Below the pieces are notes generated by a model. It was not told the DNA's origin. It was given only the letters and a program-made list of their open reading frames with translations, and did not search any database. Of a stretch of DNA of 64,000 nucleotides, positions 41,688 to 51,347 are shown one piece after another (positions within the stretch are counted from its first letter, which is position 1; every line of letters starts with the position of its first letter). This DNA is from Mycolicibacterium holsaticum DSM 44478 = JCM 12374 (lineage in GTDB: Bacteria; Actinomycetota; Actinomycetes; Mycobacteriales; Mycobacteriaceae), in the NCBI RefSeq assembly GCF_019645835.1, contig NZ_CP080998.1, positions 1,426,001 through 1,490,000 of the forward strand, in the 5' to 3' direction. The translations under genes were made by a program, and so were the position numbers.

Positions 41688-43400
41688 GTGATCTCAGACG
41701 TGGCCGAGCGCGCAATTCGAATCGGCAACTGCTCAGGTTTTCTCGGCGATCGAAGGTCGGCGATGCGCGAGATGCTCGAGGGGGGTCCACTCGACGTCCT
41801 GACCGGGGACTACCTGGCTGAGCTCACGATGTGGGTGCTGGCTCGCGTTCGGGAGAAGGGCTCGGCGGATGGGTACGCGGCCACGTTCGTCGAGCAGGTG
41901 ACCGATTGTCGCGACCTCATCGCCGCCTCGGGGGTACGCATCGTCGCCAACGCCGGAGGTCTCGCACCCGCGGCGTGCGCGGCGGCACTGAGGCCGTTGG
42001 GCTTGCCGGTGGCCTACGTCGACGGCGACGACGTGCGCGGCTGTCCCGGGATCCCCGGACACGCGGTGACGGCCAACGCTTACCTGGGCGGGTGGGGGAT
42101 CGCCGCCGCACTGGGGGCGGGCGCCCAGATCGTCGTCACCGGACGGGTCACCGATGCCGCGATGGTCATCGGCTCGGCCGCGTGGTGGCATGGGTGGTCC
42201 GCCGACGATTTCAACGAACTGGCCGGTGCGCTGGTCGCGGGACACCTTCTGGAGTGCGGCACCCAGGTCTGCGGCGGCAATTACTCCTTCTTTCGGGAAC
42301 TTCCAGCTGTGATGGACGGACAACCGCTCGGGTTCCCATTGGCCGAGATCGCCGCGGATGGCTCGTCGGTGATCACCAAGCACCCGGGTCCGGGAGGCGC
42401 AGTCACGGTGGGAACGGTGACGGCGCAACTGCTTTACGAGATTCAAGGGCGCTACTACGGGAATCCGGATGTCACCGCCGACCTACGGTCGATCACGCTT
42501 GGTGTCGCCGGCCCTGACCGAGTCCGTGTCCATCCCGTCCGAGGGCTTCCGCCGTCGCCGACGACCAAAGTCGCCGTCAATACCCTGGGCGGCTATCGCA
42601 ACAGCATCACACTGCTCGTGCCGGGCCCCGACGTCGAGGTCAAAGCCGCATTGTTCCGTCGGCAACTCGAGCCGGCCCTTGGCCACATCGACGACGTGAC
42701 ATGGCGACTGGATCGAACCGACCAACCCGATCCGGACGACGCGGCGTGCGCGGTCGCCGCGCTGACGGTCACCGCGCGCGATCCCGACGCGCAGAAGGTG
42801 GGCCGAAGGTTCTCCTCAGCGGCCATAGAACTCGGGTTGGCGACTTTCCCCGGCGCGGCCTTCACCTCACCGCCGGAGAACGCCCGCCCATACGGCATCT
42901 ACGAGCCGGTTTACCTGCCCAACACCGAGATTCGCCACGTTGCCCATCTGCCCGATGGCACCGCGCGTGCGGTCCCACCTGCGACCCAGACGGCTGACCT
43001 CCGGTGGGACGACGAGTCACCGGTTGTCGCCGAGTTCGACGGCCCGACGCGTCGCGCTCCCCTCGGCTGCATGATCGGAGCACGCTCGGGCGACAAAGGC
43101 GGGGATGCGAACGTCGGCGTGTGGGTCCGCTCGGAAAAAGAGTGGCGCTGGCTGCGGTCCGCGCTCAGCACCGAGCGGCTGCGCAAGCTGCTGCCCGAGG
43201 TCGCCGACTTACCCGTCATGCGCACCGAACTACCCAACCTTTGGGCGCTCAACTTCGTCGTCCGCGGCTTGCTGGGTCGCGGCGCCGCGGAGAACACCAG
43301 GCAGGATTCACAAGCGAAGACCCTGGCCGAGTGGCTGCGGGCGCGCTGGCTCGAACTGCCGGTGGCACTGCTGGATTCGGTCGATCCGAAGGCGAGGTAG
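41688..43400 (+). CDS. Acyclic terpene utilisation AtuA-like protein (DUF1446)
   Basis: About 570 residues; GTG 41688 is preferred because GGTGGAGG lies seven bases upstream. The long N-terminal DUF1446 domain (IRIGNCSGFLGDRRSAMREML, DYLAELTMWVLAR, VVTGRVTDAAMVIGSAAWW, ECGTQVCGGNYSFF) is followed by a smaller C-terminal domain with GARSGDKGGDANVGVWV. AtuA is needed for citronellol/geraniol degradation in Pseudomonas, but its reaction is not established. With the geranyl/methylcrotonyl-type carboxylase at 630, it points to methyl-branched isoprenoid intermediates. The phosphatase gene follows after 6 bp. Confidence 0.85.
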   Translation: MISDVAERAIRIGNCSGFLGDRRSAMREMLEGGPLDVLTGDYLAELTMWVLARVREKGSADGYAATFVEQVTDCRDLIAASGVRIVANAGGLAPAACAAALRPLGLPVAYVDGDDVRGCPGIPGHAVTANAYLGGWGIAAALGAGAQIVVTGRVTDAAMVIGSAAWWHGWSADDFNELAGALVAGHLLECGTQVCGGNYSFFRELPAVMDGQPLGFPLAEIAADGSSVITKHPGPGGAVTVGTVTAQLLYEIQGRYYGNPDVTADLRSITLGVAGPDRVRVHPVRGLPPSPTTKVAVNTLGGYRNSITLLVPGPDVEVKAALFRRQLEPALGHIDDVTWRLDRTDQPDPDDAACAVAALTVTARDPDAQKVGRRFSSAAIELGLATFPGAAFTSPPENARPYGIYEPVYLPNTEIRHVAHLPDGTARAVPPATQTADLRWDDESPVVAEFDGPTRRAPLGCMIGARSGDKGGDANVGVWVRSEKEWRWLRSALSTERLRKLLPEVADLPVMRTELPNLWALNFVVRGLLGRGAAENTRQDSQAKTLAEWLRARWLELPVALLDSVDPKAR

Positions 43401-43406
43401 CGGCCA

Positions 43407-44147
43407 GTGGCCACGCGCTCAATTCAGCGATTAGCAAACCTCCGCGATCTCGGTGGTCTTCGCAGCGCCGACGGAACTCGGCTACGGCACGGTGTTCTCC
43501 TGCGCTCGGATGCTCCGCTCGACGGTGACGCGCTCCCGGACTCGGTTGCCTGGCCGCCGTCGGTCGTTCTCGACCTTCGATCAGTGCAGACACGCAGCCG
43601 AAGCCACCCACTGGACCGCGATGGCACCCGAGTCGTGTGGATCCCGATGGCCCCCGATGCCGACCCCGCGGCGGCGTTGTCAGATGCCGGCATCTTTGAC
43701 GTCGCCGGACTGTACCGGCGGATTCTCGACGAACTCGGCCCGCATATGGCGGCCATCTTCGACCTTGTGCTCGACGCCGACGGGCCGACGCTGGTGCACT
43801 GCGTCGCGGGTAAAGACCGCACCGGTGTGCTCATCGCTGTTCTCCTGGCGGCCGCCGGGGTGACGCACGCCGAGATTTTGGCCGACTACTACCGGACGGG
43901 CCCGAATATGGCGGCCGTGATCGAACGCATGGTTCGGACCGTCGCGCCGGCCAAGCGCGCGAAGTTCCGGAGCCGGCTCATGGGGGCGCCGTCGGAACTG
44001 TTCAGCACCCTGCCCAAGGGAATCCTCGCAGCGCTCAAAGCACTTGACGCGCATCCCGGCGGACCACTCGGATGGCTTGGTGAGCGGGGCGTCGCACAGC
44101 CGCAGGTCGACGATTGGTGCGCCCGCGTCCTTCTCGCCGACCGCTGA
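43407..44147 (+). CDS. Tyrosine/dual-specificity phosphatase, PtpB-like
   Basis: 246 residues from GTG 43407. The P-loop HCVAGKDRTG (Cys nucleophile near residue 132) matches the HCxxGKDRTG loop of mycobacterial PtpB and related lipid/tyrosine phosphatases, and NLRDLGGLRSADG at the N-terminus is typical. No signal peptide. Possibly co-transcribed with the AtuA-like gene; a link to catabolism is not evident. Confidence 0.85.
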   Translation: MATRSIQRLANLRDLGGLRSADGTRLRHGVLLRSDAPLDGDALPDSVAWPPSVVLDLRSVQTRSRSHPLDRDGTRVVWIPMAPDADPAAALSDAGIFDVAGLYRRILDELGPHMAAIFDLVLDADGPTLVHCVAGKDRTGVLIAVLLAAAGVTHAEILADYYRTGPNMAAVIERMVRTVAPAKRAKFRSRLMGAPSELFSTLPKGILAALKALDAHPGGPLGWLGERGVAQPQVDDWCARVLLADR

Positions 44148-44209
44148 TCAACTCGTCGCCAGGTTGTTCGCCCTAGGGTGAAACCCGTCCCACCAGCTTT
44201 GTAACGGTG

Positions 44210-44223
44210 TAATCATGTAATCA
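44210..44223 (+). promoter_or_regulatory. Candidate -10 box for a leaderless transcript
   Basis: TAATCA (44210-44215) lies eight bases before the ATG at 44223, which would put the transcript start at the ATG. TAATCATG is directly repeated (44210-44217, 44218-44225), and no ribosome site is visible. Confidence 0.35.
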
Positions 44224-44789
44224 TGAGACACCACATCCACGGCCGCCGCCGACCCGGTGGCTGGCAGCAGACACAGCAGCCCGATGCGGGCGACGCGCCC
44301 GACTGGTTCGCCGGCCGCCTGTCGGGGGGCTGGTTCACCGGTGACCCGACGGTCATCGTCGACCGCGAGGAAATCACCGTCATCGGGCGCTTGCCCGACC
44401 CCGAGGGCTCCGACACCCCGGAAAGTGAGGCGCACGCCTCCGGCCGGGTGGCGCGGTTCCGGGAGGAGACGCGATCCGAACGCATGGCCATCGCCGACGA
44501 AGCCGAGGCGCGCTACGGGCGCAAGGTGGCCTGGGGCGTCCGGGTCGGCTCCGATGACGCCGAGCCGATCATGTTCACCCGTCTCGCCGTACCGGTCATG
44601 ACGCGGCTACGGCAGCCGGAACGCCAGGTGCTCGACACGCTGGTCGACGCGGGGGTGGCACGGTCACGGTCAGATGCGTTGGCGTGGTCGGTCCGCCTGG
44701 TCGGCGAACACGCCGACGAATGGCTGGGCAAGCTGCGTGATGCGATGCGCAACGTCGATGATCTACGCGCCGAGGGCCCGCAACTCTAA
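44223..44789 (+). CDS. Conserved hypothetical actinobacterial protein
   Basis: 188 residues from ATG 44223. The N-terminus is Gly/Pro/Gln-rich; the middle has DPTVIVDREEITVIGRLPDPE, then a helical charged segment (ARFREETRSERMAIADEAEARYGRKVAWGV) and a C-terminal region (VPVMTRLRQPERQVLDTLVDAGVARSRSDALAWSVRLV) resembling a small ribbon-helix-helix-like helical pair. No catalytic motif. The stop overlaps that of the convergent molybdoenzyme gene. Possibly leaderless. Confidence 0.65.
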   Translation: MRHHIHGRRRPGGWQQTQQPDAGDAPDWFAGRLSGGWFTGDPTVIVDREEITVIGRLPDPEGSDTPESEAHASGRVARFREETRSERMAIADEAEARYGRKVAWGVRVGSDDAEPIMFTRLAVPVMTRLRQPERQVLDTLVDAGVARSRSDALAWSVRLVGEHADEWLGKLRDAMRNVDDLRAEGPQL

Positions 44790-46948
44790 ACGCGTTCGAC
44801 CCCGACGTACGACGAACTCAGCGTCGCGGTCTGCGACAGCGGGTCGACCGGTCGAGCGTCGATGAGCAGGTTGCGGTTCGCGCCGTAGGACACCGGCCCG
44901 GCTCCGCCGCGGGGGTCGAAGACGCGTGAGCCCCAACCATGATCGATGATCACCACGCCTTGGCGCGGGGCGTCGCTGAGCACCGCCTTCAACTCGATCG
45001 CGCCGACCGGGGAGAAGACCCGCACCAGATCGCCGTCGCTGACTCCCAGGTCGGCGGCGTCCTTGGGATGGATGACGACGTCGTTGCCCTTGCCTGCCGG
45101 GTGCAGGCCGGGTAGCTCGTTGAGCCACGAGTTCATCGAATGCCTGCGGCGCCGGTTGGCCAGCTGGAACGGATAGCCCAGCGGCGCCTCGGGGCGAGGT
45201 TCGGCAAGCAACTCGCGGGCCCGCTCGACGAATTCGGGCGGCGCGGCATGCATCTTCTTGTCGTCGGTGCGCAGCGCATTCCTGAAGTGGCCGAACTCCC
45301 TGGGGCCCAACACCATGCCATGGGGATGGGAGATGACGTCGCGCCATTTGATCCTGCGGCCGTTGAACTTACGGCCGGTCGCGACCACCAGGCGGTCGAT
45401 CCAATGAGGTCCGAACTCCAGCGCGGGCCTGCGGGTGATTCGCGCCAACCTGCGGGTGGCCTTGACGAAACCGTTGAGCCCCTTGGCGCCGAACAACGGC
45501 GCGTTCATCGCGATCGCGAGGTCGACGAAGATGCGCCACTCCTCACGCGCGCCCGGTGGCGGTTCGACGGCCCTCGCCCCGTACTGCAGGTACGGCTCAT
45601 CGTGCATGTTGCTGGTGAACGCCAGCAGGTCATCACGCTCAAGCCAGTGCACGGCGGGAAGCAGCCAATGCGCATGGCGGTGGCTCTCGCGCTGCACGAA
45701 ATCGATGGCCACCAACAGTTCCAGCTGTGCCAGCGCGTTGTCGAGTCGCGCCCCGTCAGGTCCGGACACCACCGGGTTTCCACAGTTGATCAGCATCGCG
45801 CGAATCTGGCCGCGGCCGGCGGTGGTTATCTCGTCGGGTAATTCGGACAACGCGTGGGCGCCGGCGACCATTTCGCGGCCGAGCAGGCGGCTGCGGTGCG
45901 GCTTGGCCTTGACCATCCCCGACATCCGGATCGCGTCGACGTAGCCCGGCTCATATCTGCGGCCGCCGGGGCGGTCCATCCGGCCGGTGATGACGTTGAG
46001 CACGTGGCCGAGCCACTCGGCGACGGTGCCGGCCACGTGCATCGAGACCCCGGTGCGGGTCACCACCATGGCGCCGCGCGCGGCGGCGAACTCCCGTGCC
46101 ACCTGCTCGATTTCGCGGCGGGGGACGTCGCAGCGCGCGGCCAGGTCGTCGAGGTCGGCGTCGGCGACCAACGTGCGCAGATCGTCGACGCCCGTGGCCA
46201 GCTCGGTGCAGTCCTGGCGGTGTTCGAGACCCTCGTCGAGGATCACCTTGACCATCGCCAGCAGCAGCGCCCAGTCCTGGCCGGGCCGCACCGCCAGATG
46301 CATGTCGGCCTTCTCAGTGCTCTCGGTCCGCAACGGATCGACGATCACGATCTTGGCGCCCTGCCTCTGGCGTGCCAGCGCGCGTCGCCACCCAGCCGGC
46401 ACGGTCTCCAGCCAATTCCATGCGCTCACCGCGGGATTGGTGCCGACCAGCAGGAAGTAGTCGCAGTTGTCGATGTCCGATACCGGCGCCATCAGGATCG
46501 AGCCGTACATCGCCTGGGCCGCCACGTGCATCGCGTTCTGGTCGACCGAGCCCACCGCATAACGGTTCTGGGTCCCGATCGCGTCCAGCCAGCCGTTCAT
46601 GAAGATGACGTTCGACGACGAGAATCCCGCCGGATTGCCGTAGTAGACGCCGACGGCGTCGGGGCCGTCGGCATCGATGAGCGCGGTCATCCTGGCGGCG
46701 ATGTCGGCGATCGCCTCGTCCCAGGTGGCCTCGACGTAGGTGTCACCGACGCGGCGCATCGGGTTGAGGATCCGGCGCGGATGCTCGACGAGTTGGTTGG
46801 CGGTGCGGCCCTTGGCGCAGAAGTCCTGCCACGAATGCGGGTTCTGCTTGTCGGCGGCGATCTTGGTGATGCGGTTGCCGTCGACCGTCACCTCGAGGCC
46901 ACACGACGCCAGACAGTACCGGCAGAAGGTGTACACCGTTTCGCTCAT
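44786..46948 (-). CDS. Molybdopterin-dependent oxidoreductase (formate dehydrogenase/BisC superfamily)
   Basis: 720 residues from ATG 46948. An N-terminal [4Fe-4S] site uses Cys9, Cys12, Cys16 and Cys44 (TFCRYCLASCG, DFCAKGRT), followed by the molybdopterin domains (YYGNPAGFSS, LVGTNPAVSAW, VIVDPLRTESTEKADMHL) and a C-terminal guanine-dinucleotide-binding barrel (GDLVRVFSPVGAIELKA). No twin-Arg signal, so cytoplasmic. I find no clear Cys or Sec at the usual Mo-ligand region (SVDQNAMHV), so the ligand may be Ser, Asp or another residue. Substrate unknown; no partner subunits adjacent. Confidence 0.83.
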   Translation of the reverse strand: MSETVYTFCRYCLASCGLEVTVDGNRITKIAADKQNPHSWQDFCAKGRTANQLVEHPRRILNPMRRVGDTYVEATWDEAIADIAARMTALIDADGPDAVGVYYGNPAGFSSSNVIFMNGWLDAIGTQNRYAVGSVDQNAMHVAAQAMYGSILMAPVSDIDNCDYFLLVGTNPAVSAWNWLETVPAGWRRALARQRQGAKIVIVDPLRTESTEKADMHLAVRPGQDWALLLAMVKVILDEGLEHRQDCTELATGVDDLRTLVADADLDDLAARCDVPRREIEQVAREFAAARGAMVVTRTGVSMHVAGTVAEWLGHVLNVITGRMDRPGGRRYEPGYVDAIRMSGMVKAKPHRSRLLGREMVAGAHALSELPDEITTAGRGQIRAMLINCGNPVVSGPDGARLDNALAQLELLVAIDFVQRESHRHAHWLLPAVHWLERDDLLAFTSNMHDEPYLQYGARAVEPPPGAREEWRIFVDLAIAMNAPLFGAKGLNGFVKATRRLARITRRPALEFGPHWIDRLVVATGRKFNGRRIKWRDVISHPHGMVLGPREFGHFRNALRTDDKKMHAAPPEFVERARELLAEPRPEAPLGYPFQLANRRRRHSMNSWLNELPGLHPAGKGNDVVIHPKDAADLGVSDGDLVRVFSPVGAIELKAVLSDAPRQGVVIIDHGWGSRVFDPRGGAGPVSYGANRNLLIDARPVDPLSQTATLSSSYVGVERV

Positions 46949-46967
46949 CACGTCGAGACTACGGCGA

Positions 46968-48917
46968 CTACACCTGCGTCATGGACCAATAAGCGCCACG
47001 CTTAGCGAGCAGCTCGGCGTGGCTGCCGCGTTCGACGATGCGACCCGCCTCCATCACCACGATCAAATCGGCGTCGCGGATCGTCGAGAGCCGGTGGGCG
47101 ATAAGAAAACTCGTCCGGTCGCGGCGCAGCTCGGCCATCGCCTGCTGGATCAGCAGCTCGGTGCGGGTGTCCACCGAGCTGGTCGCCTCGTCGAGCACGA
47201 GCAGTCGCGGTTGGGCCAGCACCGCCCTGGCGATCGTGATGAGCTGCTTTTCCCCCGCACTGATGTTGCCGCCGTCGTCGCTGACGCGGGTCTGGTACCC
47301 GTCGGGCAGCATGTGCACGAACCTGTCGACGTAGGCCGCCTTGGCAGCCGCGATCACCTCGTCCTCGCCGGCGTCGGGCCGGCCGTAGGCGATGTTCTCG
47401 TAGATCGTGCCGGCGAACAACCAGGTGTCCTGCAGCACCATGCCGATCCGAGACCGCAGCGAGGTTCTGCTCACCGTCGAGATGTCCACCCCGTCGACGA
47501 GGATGCGCCCGGAATCGACCTCGTAGAACCGCATCAGCAGGTTCACCAACGTCGTCTTGCCCGCCCCGGTGGGCCCGACGATCGCGACCGTGCTGCCCGG
47601 TTCGGCCACCAGCGACAGGTCCTCGATCACCGGGACGCCGGGGCGATAGCCGAAGCTGACGTGCTCGAACTCCACCCGGCCGGCGACGCCGCCGCGCGAA
47701 CGTTCCTTACCTCTCGAAGTTTCGGCGATTTGTCGCGCGGTAAGGAACGTTCGGCCCTCGCCGTCCGGGGTCTCTTCTTCCGCGTCCAACAAGTCGAACA
47801 CCCGCTCCGCGCTGGCGATACCGGACTGCAGCGTGTTGTACATCCCGGCTACCTGCGTCAGCGGCTGGTTGAACTGGCGGACGTACTGGATGAACGCCTG
47901 GATGCTGCCGAGGGTGATCTGGCCGGTCGCGACCTGCAGACCGCCGACCACCGCGACGGCGACGTAGCTCAGGTTGCCGATGAACGTCGTCGCCGGTGAC
48001 ACTAGGCCCGAGAAGAACTGGGCGCCGACGCTGGCCTGGTACACATCGTCGTTGAGGTCGCCGAACTGTTCGGTCGCGCTGGCCCGGTGGCCGAAGGTCT
48101 TGACGATGGTGAAGCCGCTGTAGGTCTCCTCGATGTGGGCGTTGAGCCGCCCGGTGTTAGTCCATTGCGCGACGAACAGCCGCTGGGACCGCCGCGCGAT
48201 CACCCTGGTGGCCCACAGCGACAACGGCACGGTGACGACGGTGAGCAGGGTCAGCAACGGCGAGATCGTCAACATCATCACCAGCACCGCCAGCACGGTC
48301 AGCACCGACGTCATGAGTTGGCTGATCGTCATCGACAGCGAGGTCTGAATGTTGTCGACGTCGTTGGTGACCCGGCTGAGTACTTCACCGCGCTGGCGGG
48401 TGTCGAAGTAGGACAACGGCATCCGGTGGACCTTGTCCTCGACATCTGAACGCAGCGTCATCATGGTCCGCTGCACCGCGACGTTGAGCAGCCGGAACTG
48501 CAGCCAAACCAGAAGGGCGGCAATGAGATACAGGCCGAGGGCAAGCAGCAGGGTGCGGCCGATGGCGCCGAAGTCGACGCCGCGACCGGGCACGACGTCC
48601 ATACCCGAGAGCAGGTCGGCGAACGTGTTGTCACCACGGGCGCGGGCGGCGTCGATGGCCTGCTGCTTGGTCAGACCCGCGGGCAGTTGGCGTCCGATCA
48701 CACCGTTGAACAACAAGTCGGTGGCGTGTCCGAGGATCCGCGGGCCGATCACGCTGATCGCGATGCCACCGACACCCAGCAGGATCACCGTGGTCGCCAA
48801 CGCGCGGTGCGGGGTCAGCCGCTTCACCAGCCGCACCGCCGAACCCGTGAAGTCGCGGGACCGTTCGGTCGGCGCCTGCACCACGCCCCGGATCGGCCGC
48901 GCCACCGGCCCGCTCAC
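46968..48917 (-). CDS. ABC exporter subunit (Rv1272c-like, canonical ATP site Walker B)
   Basis: 649 residues from GTG 48917, overlapping its partner's stop (GTGA). Six-helix membrane domain, then the nucleotide-binding domain: Walker [11 protein letters not shown]-loop VLQDTW, a degenerate signature ISAGEKQL and a canonical Walker [13 protein letters not shown]. It pairs with the protein at 50665, whose signature is intact and Walker B altered, giving the usual asymmetric heterodimer. Order matches M. tuberculosis Rv1273c-Rv1272c. The linker between membrane and ATPase domains contains [16 protein letters not shown], encoded by a perfect inverted repeat. Confidence 0.9.
   Translation of the reverse strand: MSGPVARPIRGVVQAPTERSRDFTGSAVRLVKRLTPHRALATTVILLGVGGIAISVIGPRILGHATDLLFNGVIGRQLPAGLTKQQAIDAARARGDNTFADLLSGMDVVPGRGVDFGAIGRTLLLALGLYLIAALLVWLQFRLLNVAVQRTMMTLRSDVEDKVHRMPLSYFDTRQRGEVLSRVTNDVDNIQTSLSMTISQLMTSVLTVLAVLVMMLTISPLLTLLTVVTVPLSLWATRVIARRSQRLFVAQWTNTGRLNAHIEETYSGFTIVKTFGHRASATEQFGDLNDDVYQASVGAQFFSGLVSPATTFIGNLSYVAVAVVGGLQVATGQITLGSIQAFIQYVRQFNQPLTQVAGMYNTLQSGIASAERVFDLLDAEEETPDGEGRTFLTARQIAETSRGKERSRGGVAGRVEFEHVSFGYRPGVPVIEDLSLVAEPGSTVAIVGPTGAGKTTLVNLLMRFYEVDSGRILVDGVDISTVSRTSLRSRIGMVLQDTWLFAGTIYENIAYGRPDAGEDEVIAAAKAAYVDRFVHMLPDGYQTRVSDDGGNISAGEKQLITIARAVLAQPRLLVLDEATSSVDTRTELLIQQAMAELRRDRTSFLIAHRLSTIRDADLIVVMEAGRIVERGSHAELLAKRGAYWSMTQV
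47696..47752. repeat. 57-bp palindromic element with 15-bp perfect arms inside an ABC exporter gene
   Basis: CGAACGTTCCTTACC (47696-47710) and GGTAAGGAACGTTCG (47738-47752) are exact complements with a 27-nt loop. The element is 19 codons long, keeps frame and falls in the variable linker between the membrane and ATPase domains, as expected for a tolerated in-frame insertion. The loop includes CGAAGTTTCG and GCGATTTGT, both found again in other hairpins of this block. Confidence 0.7.
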
Positions 48918-50665
48918 TGTTCGCCCCCGACGGCGGCGCCCATCGCCTGCGAATCGGCGAACTGCGCGTACTCGGCGCATCGGACCAACAGCGTCTCGTG
49001 GGTGCCGACGCCCACGACGCGGCCGTCGTCGATGACGACGATCTGGTCGGCCTGCGCGACCGTCGAAATCCGCTGCGACACGATGAGCACCGTCGCATCC
49101 GCCGACACGTCGCGGAGCGCGCTGCGCACCCGCAGGTCGGTGTGCACGTCGAGCGCGGAGAACGCGTCGTCGAACAGATAGATGGCCGGTCGACGCACGA
49201 CCGCACGGGCGATGGCCAGCCGCTGCCGCTGCCCGCCCGAGAAGTTGATGCCGCCCTGGGCCACCCGCATCGCCAACCCGTCGGGGCTGGCGCGGATGAA
49301 GTCGTCGGCGCCTGCCACCCGCAGCGCCTCCCACATTTCGTCCTCGGTGGCCACCTGCCCCGGCGGCGCGCCCATCTGCAGGTTGTCGGCCACCGTGCCG
49401 GAGAACAGGTAGCCACGTTGAGGCACCAGGCCGATGTTCGACCACAGCTGCTCGGTGTCGTAATCGCGGACGTCGACGCCGTCGATGTGCACCGAACCCG
49501 ACGTCACGTCGTACATCCGGCAGATCAACGCCAGCAGCGTCGACTTACCCGATCCGGTCGACCCGACCACGGCAGTCGTGGTTCCGGGCCGCGCGGTCAA
49601 CGAAACATCCTGCAGCACCGGGCGTTCGGCGCCGGGGTATTTGAAGGTCGCGGCCTGCAGATGGATCTCGCCGTCGACGGCGGCCGGCCGCACGGGATGC
49701 GGGGGACTGGTGATCTGCGGCTCGGTGGACAGCACCTCGGTGATCCGTTCGGCACACACCGATGCGCGCGGAATGATGACCAGGATGAACGTCGCCAGCA
49801 GCACCGCCATCAGGATCTGCATGAAATAGGACAGGAACGCGATCAACGCGCCGACCTGCATCTGCCCCGCGTCGATACGCAGGCCGCCGAACCAGATCAG
49901 CGCGACGCTGGAGACGTTGATAACCAGCGTCGTCACCGGCAGCATCAGCGCCTGCCAACGGGCCGCGTCCAGCGCGGTGTCGGTCAACGCCTCGTTGGCC
50001 TGGGCGAACCGATTGCGTTCGAAGCCTTCCCGCGCGAACGCGCGGATCACCCGAATACCGGCGAGCTGGTCGCGCATCACCCGGTTGATGCCGTCGATCT
50101 GACGCTGGATGCGCCGGAAGATCGGCAGCAGGCGGGAGACGATCCAGTAGTTGGCCAGCGCCAGCACGGGCACGGCGACGGCCAGCAGCCAGGACAGGCC
50201 GACGTCGAGGTGCACGGCCATGACGATGCCGCCGATCGACATGATCGGCGCGGTGATGAGCATGGTGCAGGTCAGTTGCACCAGAACCTGGATCTGCTGG
50301 ACGTCGTTGGTGGTCCTGGTCAGCAGTGACGGCGCGCCGAACCGCGCGGTCTCCTCGGCAGAGAATCCGGTCACGTGGTGAAACATCGCCGAGCGCAGGT
50401 CGCGGCCGAACCCCATGCCCGCCCGCGACCCGAAGAACACCGCACCCACCGCGCACACGGCCTGCAGGCCGGTCACGGCGAGCATCACCCCGCCGAGTTC
50501 GACGATGGTGGTCAGGTCGCCCTTGGCCACGCCGTCGTCGATGATGGCCGCGTTGACCGTCGGCAGATACAGCGACGCCAGGGTGCTGATCAGCTGAAGC
50601 ACCGCGACGACGACCAGCAGCCGCCGGTACGGCCGCGCATACTGTCGCAGCAGCGCCCACAACAT
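48914..50665 (-). CDS. ABC exporter subunit (Rv1273c-like, degenerate Walker B)
   Basis: 583 residues from ATG 50665 ([15 protein letters not shown]). Six transmembrane helices, then Walker [10 protein letters not shown], an intact signature FSGGQRQRL and Walker [13 protein letters not shown], with Asp in place of the catalytic Glu, the mark of the non-hydrolysing site in heterodimeric exporters. Length equals M. tuberculosis Rv1273c (about 582). The pair probably exports a lipid or drug-like molecule. It is divergent from lprB. Confidence 0.9.
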   Translation of the reverse strand: MLWALLRQYARPYRRLLVVVAVLQLISTLASLYLPTVNAAIIDDGVAKGDLTTIVELGGVMLAVTGLQAVCAVGAVFFGSRAGMGFGRDLRSAMFHHVTGFSAEETARFGAPSLLTRTTNDVQQIQVLVQLTCTMLITAPIMSIGGIVMAVHLDVGLSWLLAVAVPVLALANYWIVSRLLPIFRRIQRQIDGINRVMRDQLAGIRVIRAFAREGFERNRFAQANEALTDTALDAARWQALMLPVTTLVINVSSVALIWFGGLRIDAGQMQVGALIAFLSYFMQILMAVLLATFILVIIPRASVCAERITEVLSTEPQITSPPHPVRPAAVDGEIHLQAATFKYPGAERPVLQDVSLTARPGTTTAVVGSTGSGKSTLLALICRMYDVTSGSVHIDGVDVRDYDTEQLWSNIGLVPQRGYLFSGTVADNLQMGAPPGQVATEDEMWEALRVAGADDFIRASPDGLAMRVAQGGINFSGGQRQRLAIARAVVRRPAIYLFDDAFSALDVHTDLRVRSALRDVSADATVLIVSQRISTVAQADQIVVIDDGRVVGVGTHETLLVRCAEYAQFADSQAMGAAVGGEQ

Positions 50666-50735
50666 CCCGTTACTGTCGCACACCGGCTGCGGTGACCCGA
50701 CGTTGCGAAACACCGGATGACCCGATAACGACGCA

Positions 50736-50766
50736 GGTCAATGGGGATGTCGGTGGTTGACCCCAT
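50736..50766. promoter_or_regulatory. Overlapping inverted repeats in ABC exporter-lprB gap
   Basis: Two nested pairs compete: GGTCAA/TTGACC and ATGGGG/CCCCAT, within the 115-bp divergent region. May be an operator; no regulator is adjacent. Confidence 0.25.
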
Positions 50767-50780
50767 GAGCTGCCGCTACA

Positions 50781-51347
50781 GTGCATGACGTGACTCCCAC
50801 CACGCGCGCGACTTTCTTGCGGCTTGCTGTGGCGGCTGCGGTTATCAGCCCGCTGGTAGCTGCATGCTCGGATTCGGAGCCGACCAACCCCGAGGTGCCG
50901 CAGACGACGGCGCCTGCGCAGAACGTTTCACACGGGCCGTTCTTCCCGCAGTGCGGCGGCGTCAGCGATGAGGAGATCGCCGCGCAGACCCGCGTACCCG
51001 GCCTGGTCAACACCGCCAAGACGTCGGTGGGATGCCAATGGCTGGCCGGTGGCAGCATCCTCGGGCCGCACTTCTCGTTCACCTGGTTTCGCGGCAGCCC
51101 CATCGGTCGCGAACGTAAAACCGAGGAGCTCACGCGGGCCAGCGTGGAGGACATCAACATCGAGGGCCACGACGGGTTCATCGCGTTGGGCGACGATCCC
51201 ATGCTGGGCAACAACCTCTGCGAGATCGGTATCCAGTTCGGTGACGACTTCATCGAGTGGTCGGTCAGCTACGTCCAGAAGCCGTTCCCCGATCCGTGCG
51301 ATGTCGCCAAGGAACTGACCCGTCAATCGATTGTGAACTCCGAATGA
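50781..51347 (+). CDS. lprB: Lipoprotein LprB (DUF3558 family)
   Basis: 188 residues from GTG 50781 (GTG 50790 is also plausible). The signal peptide ends LVAAC, so Cys is lipidated. The mature part holds HGPFFPQCGGVSDEE, GLVNTAKTSVGCQWLAGG and HFSFTWFRGSPIGRERKTEE, recognisable as M. tuberculosis LprB. Surface lipoprotein of unknown role, with paired Cys. Stop overlaps the lprC start (ATGA). Confidence 0.85.
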   Translation: MHDVTPTTRATFLRLAVAAAVISPLVAACSDSEPTNPEVPQTTAPAQNVSHGPFFPQCGGVSDEEIAAQTRVPGLVNTAKTSVGCQWLAGGSILGPHFSFTWFRGSPIGRERKTEELTRASVEDINIEGHDGFIALGDDPMLGNNLCEIGIQFGDDFIEWSVSYVQKPFPDPCDVAKELTRQSIVNSE

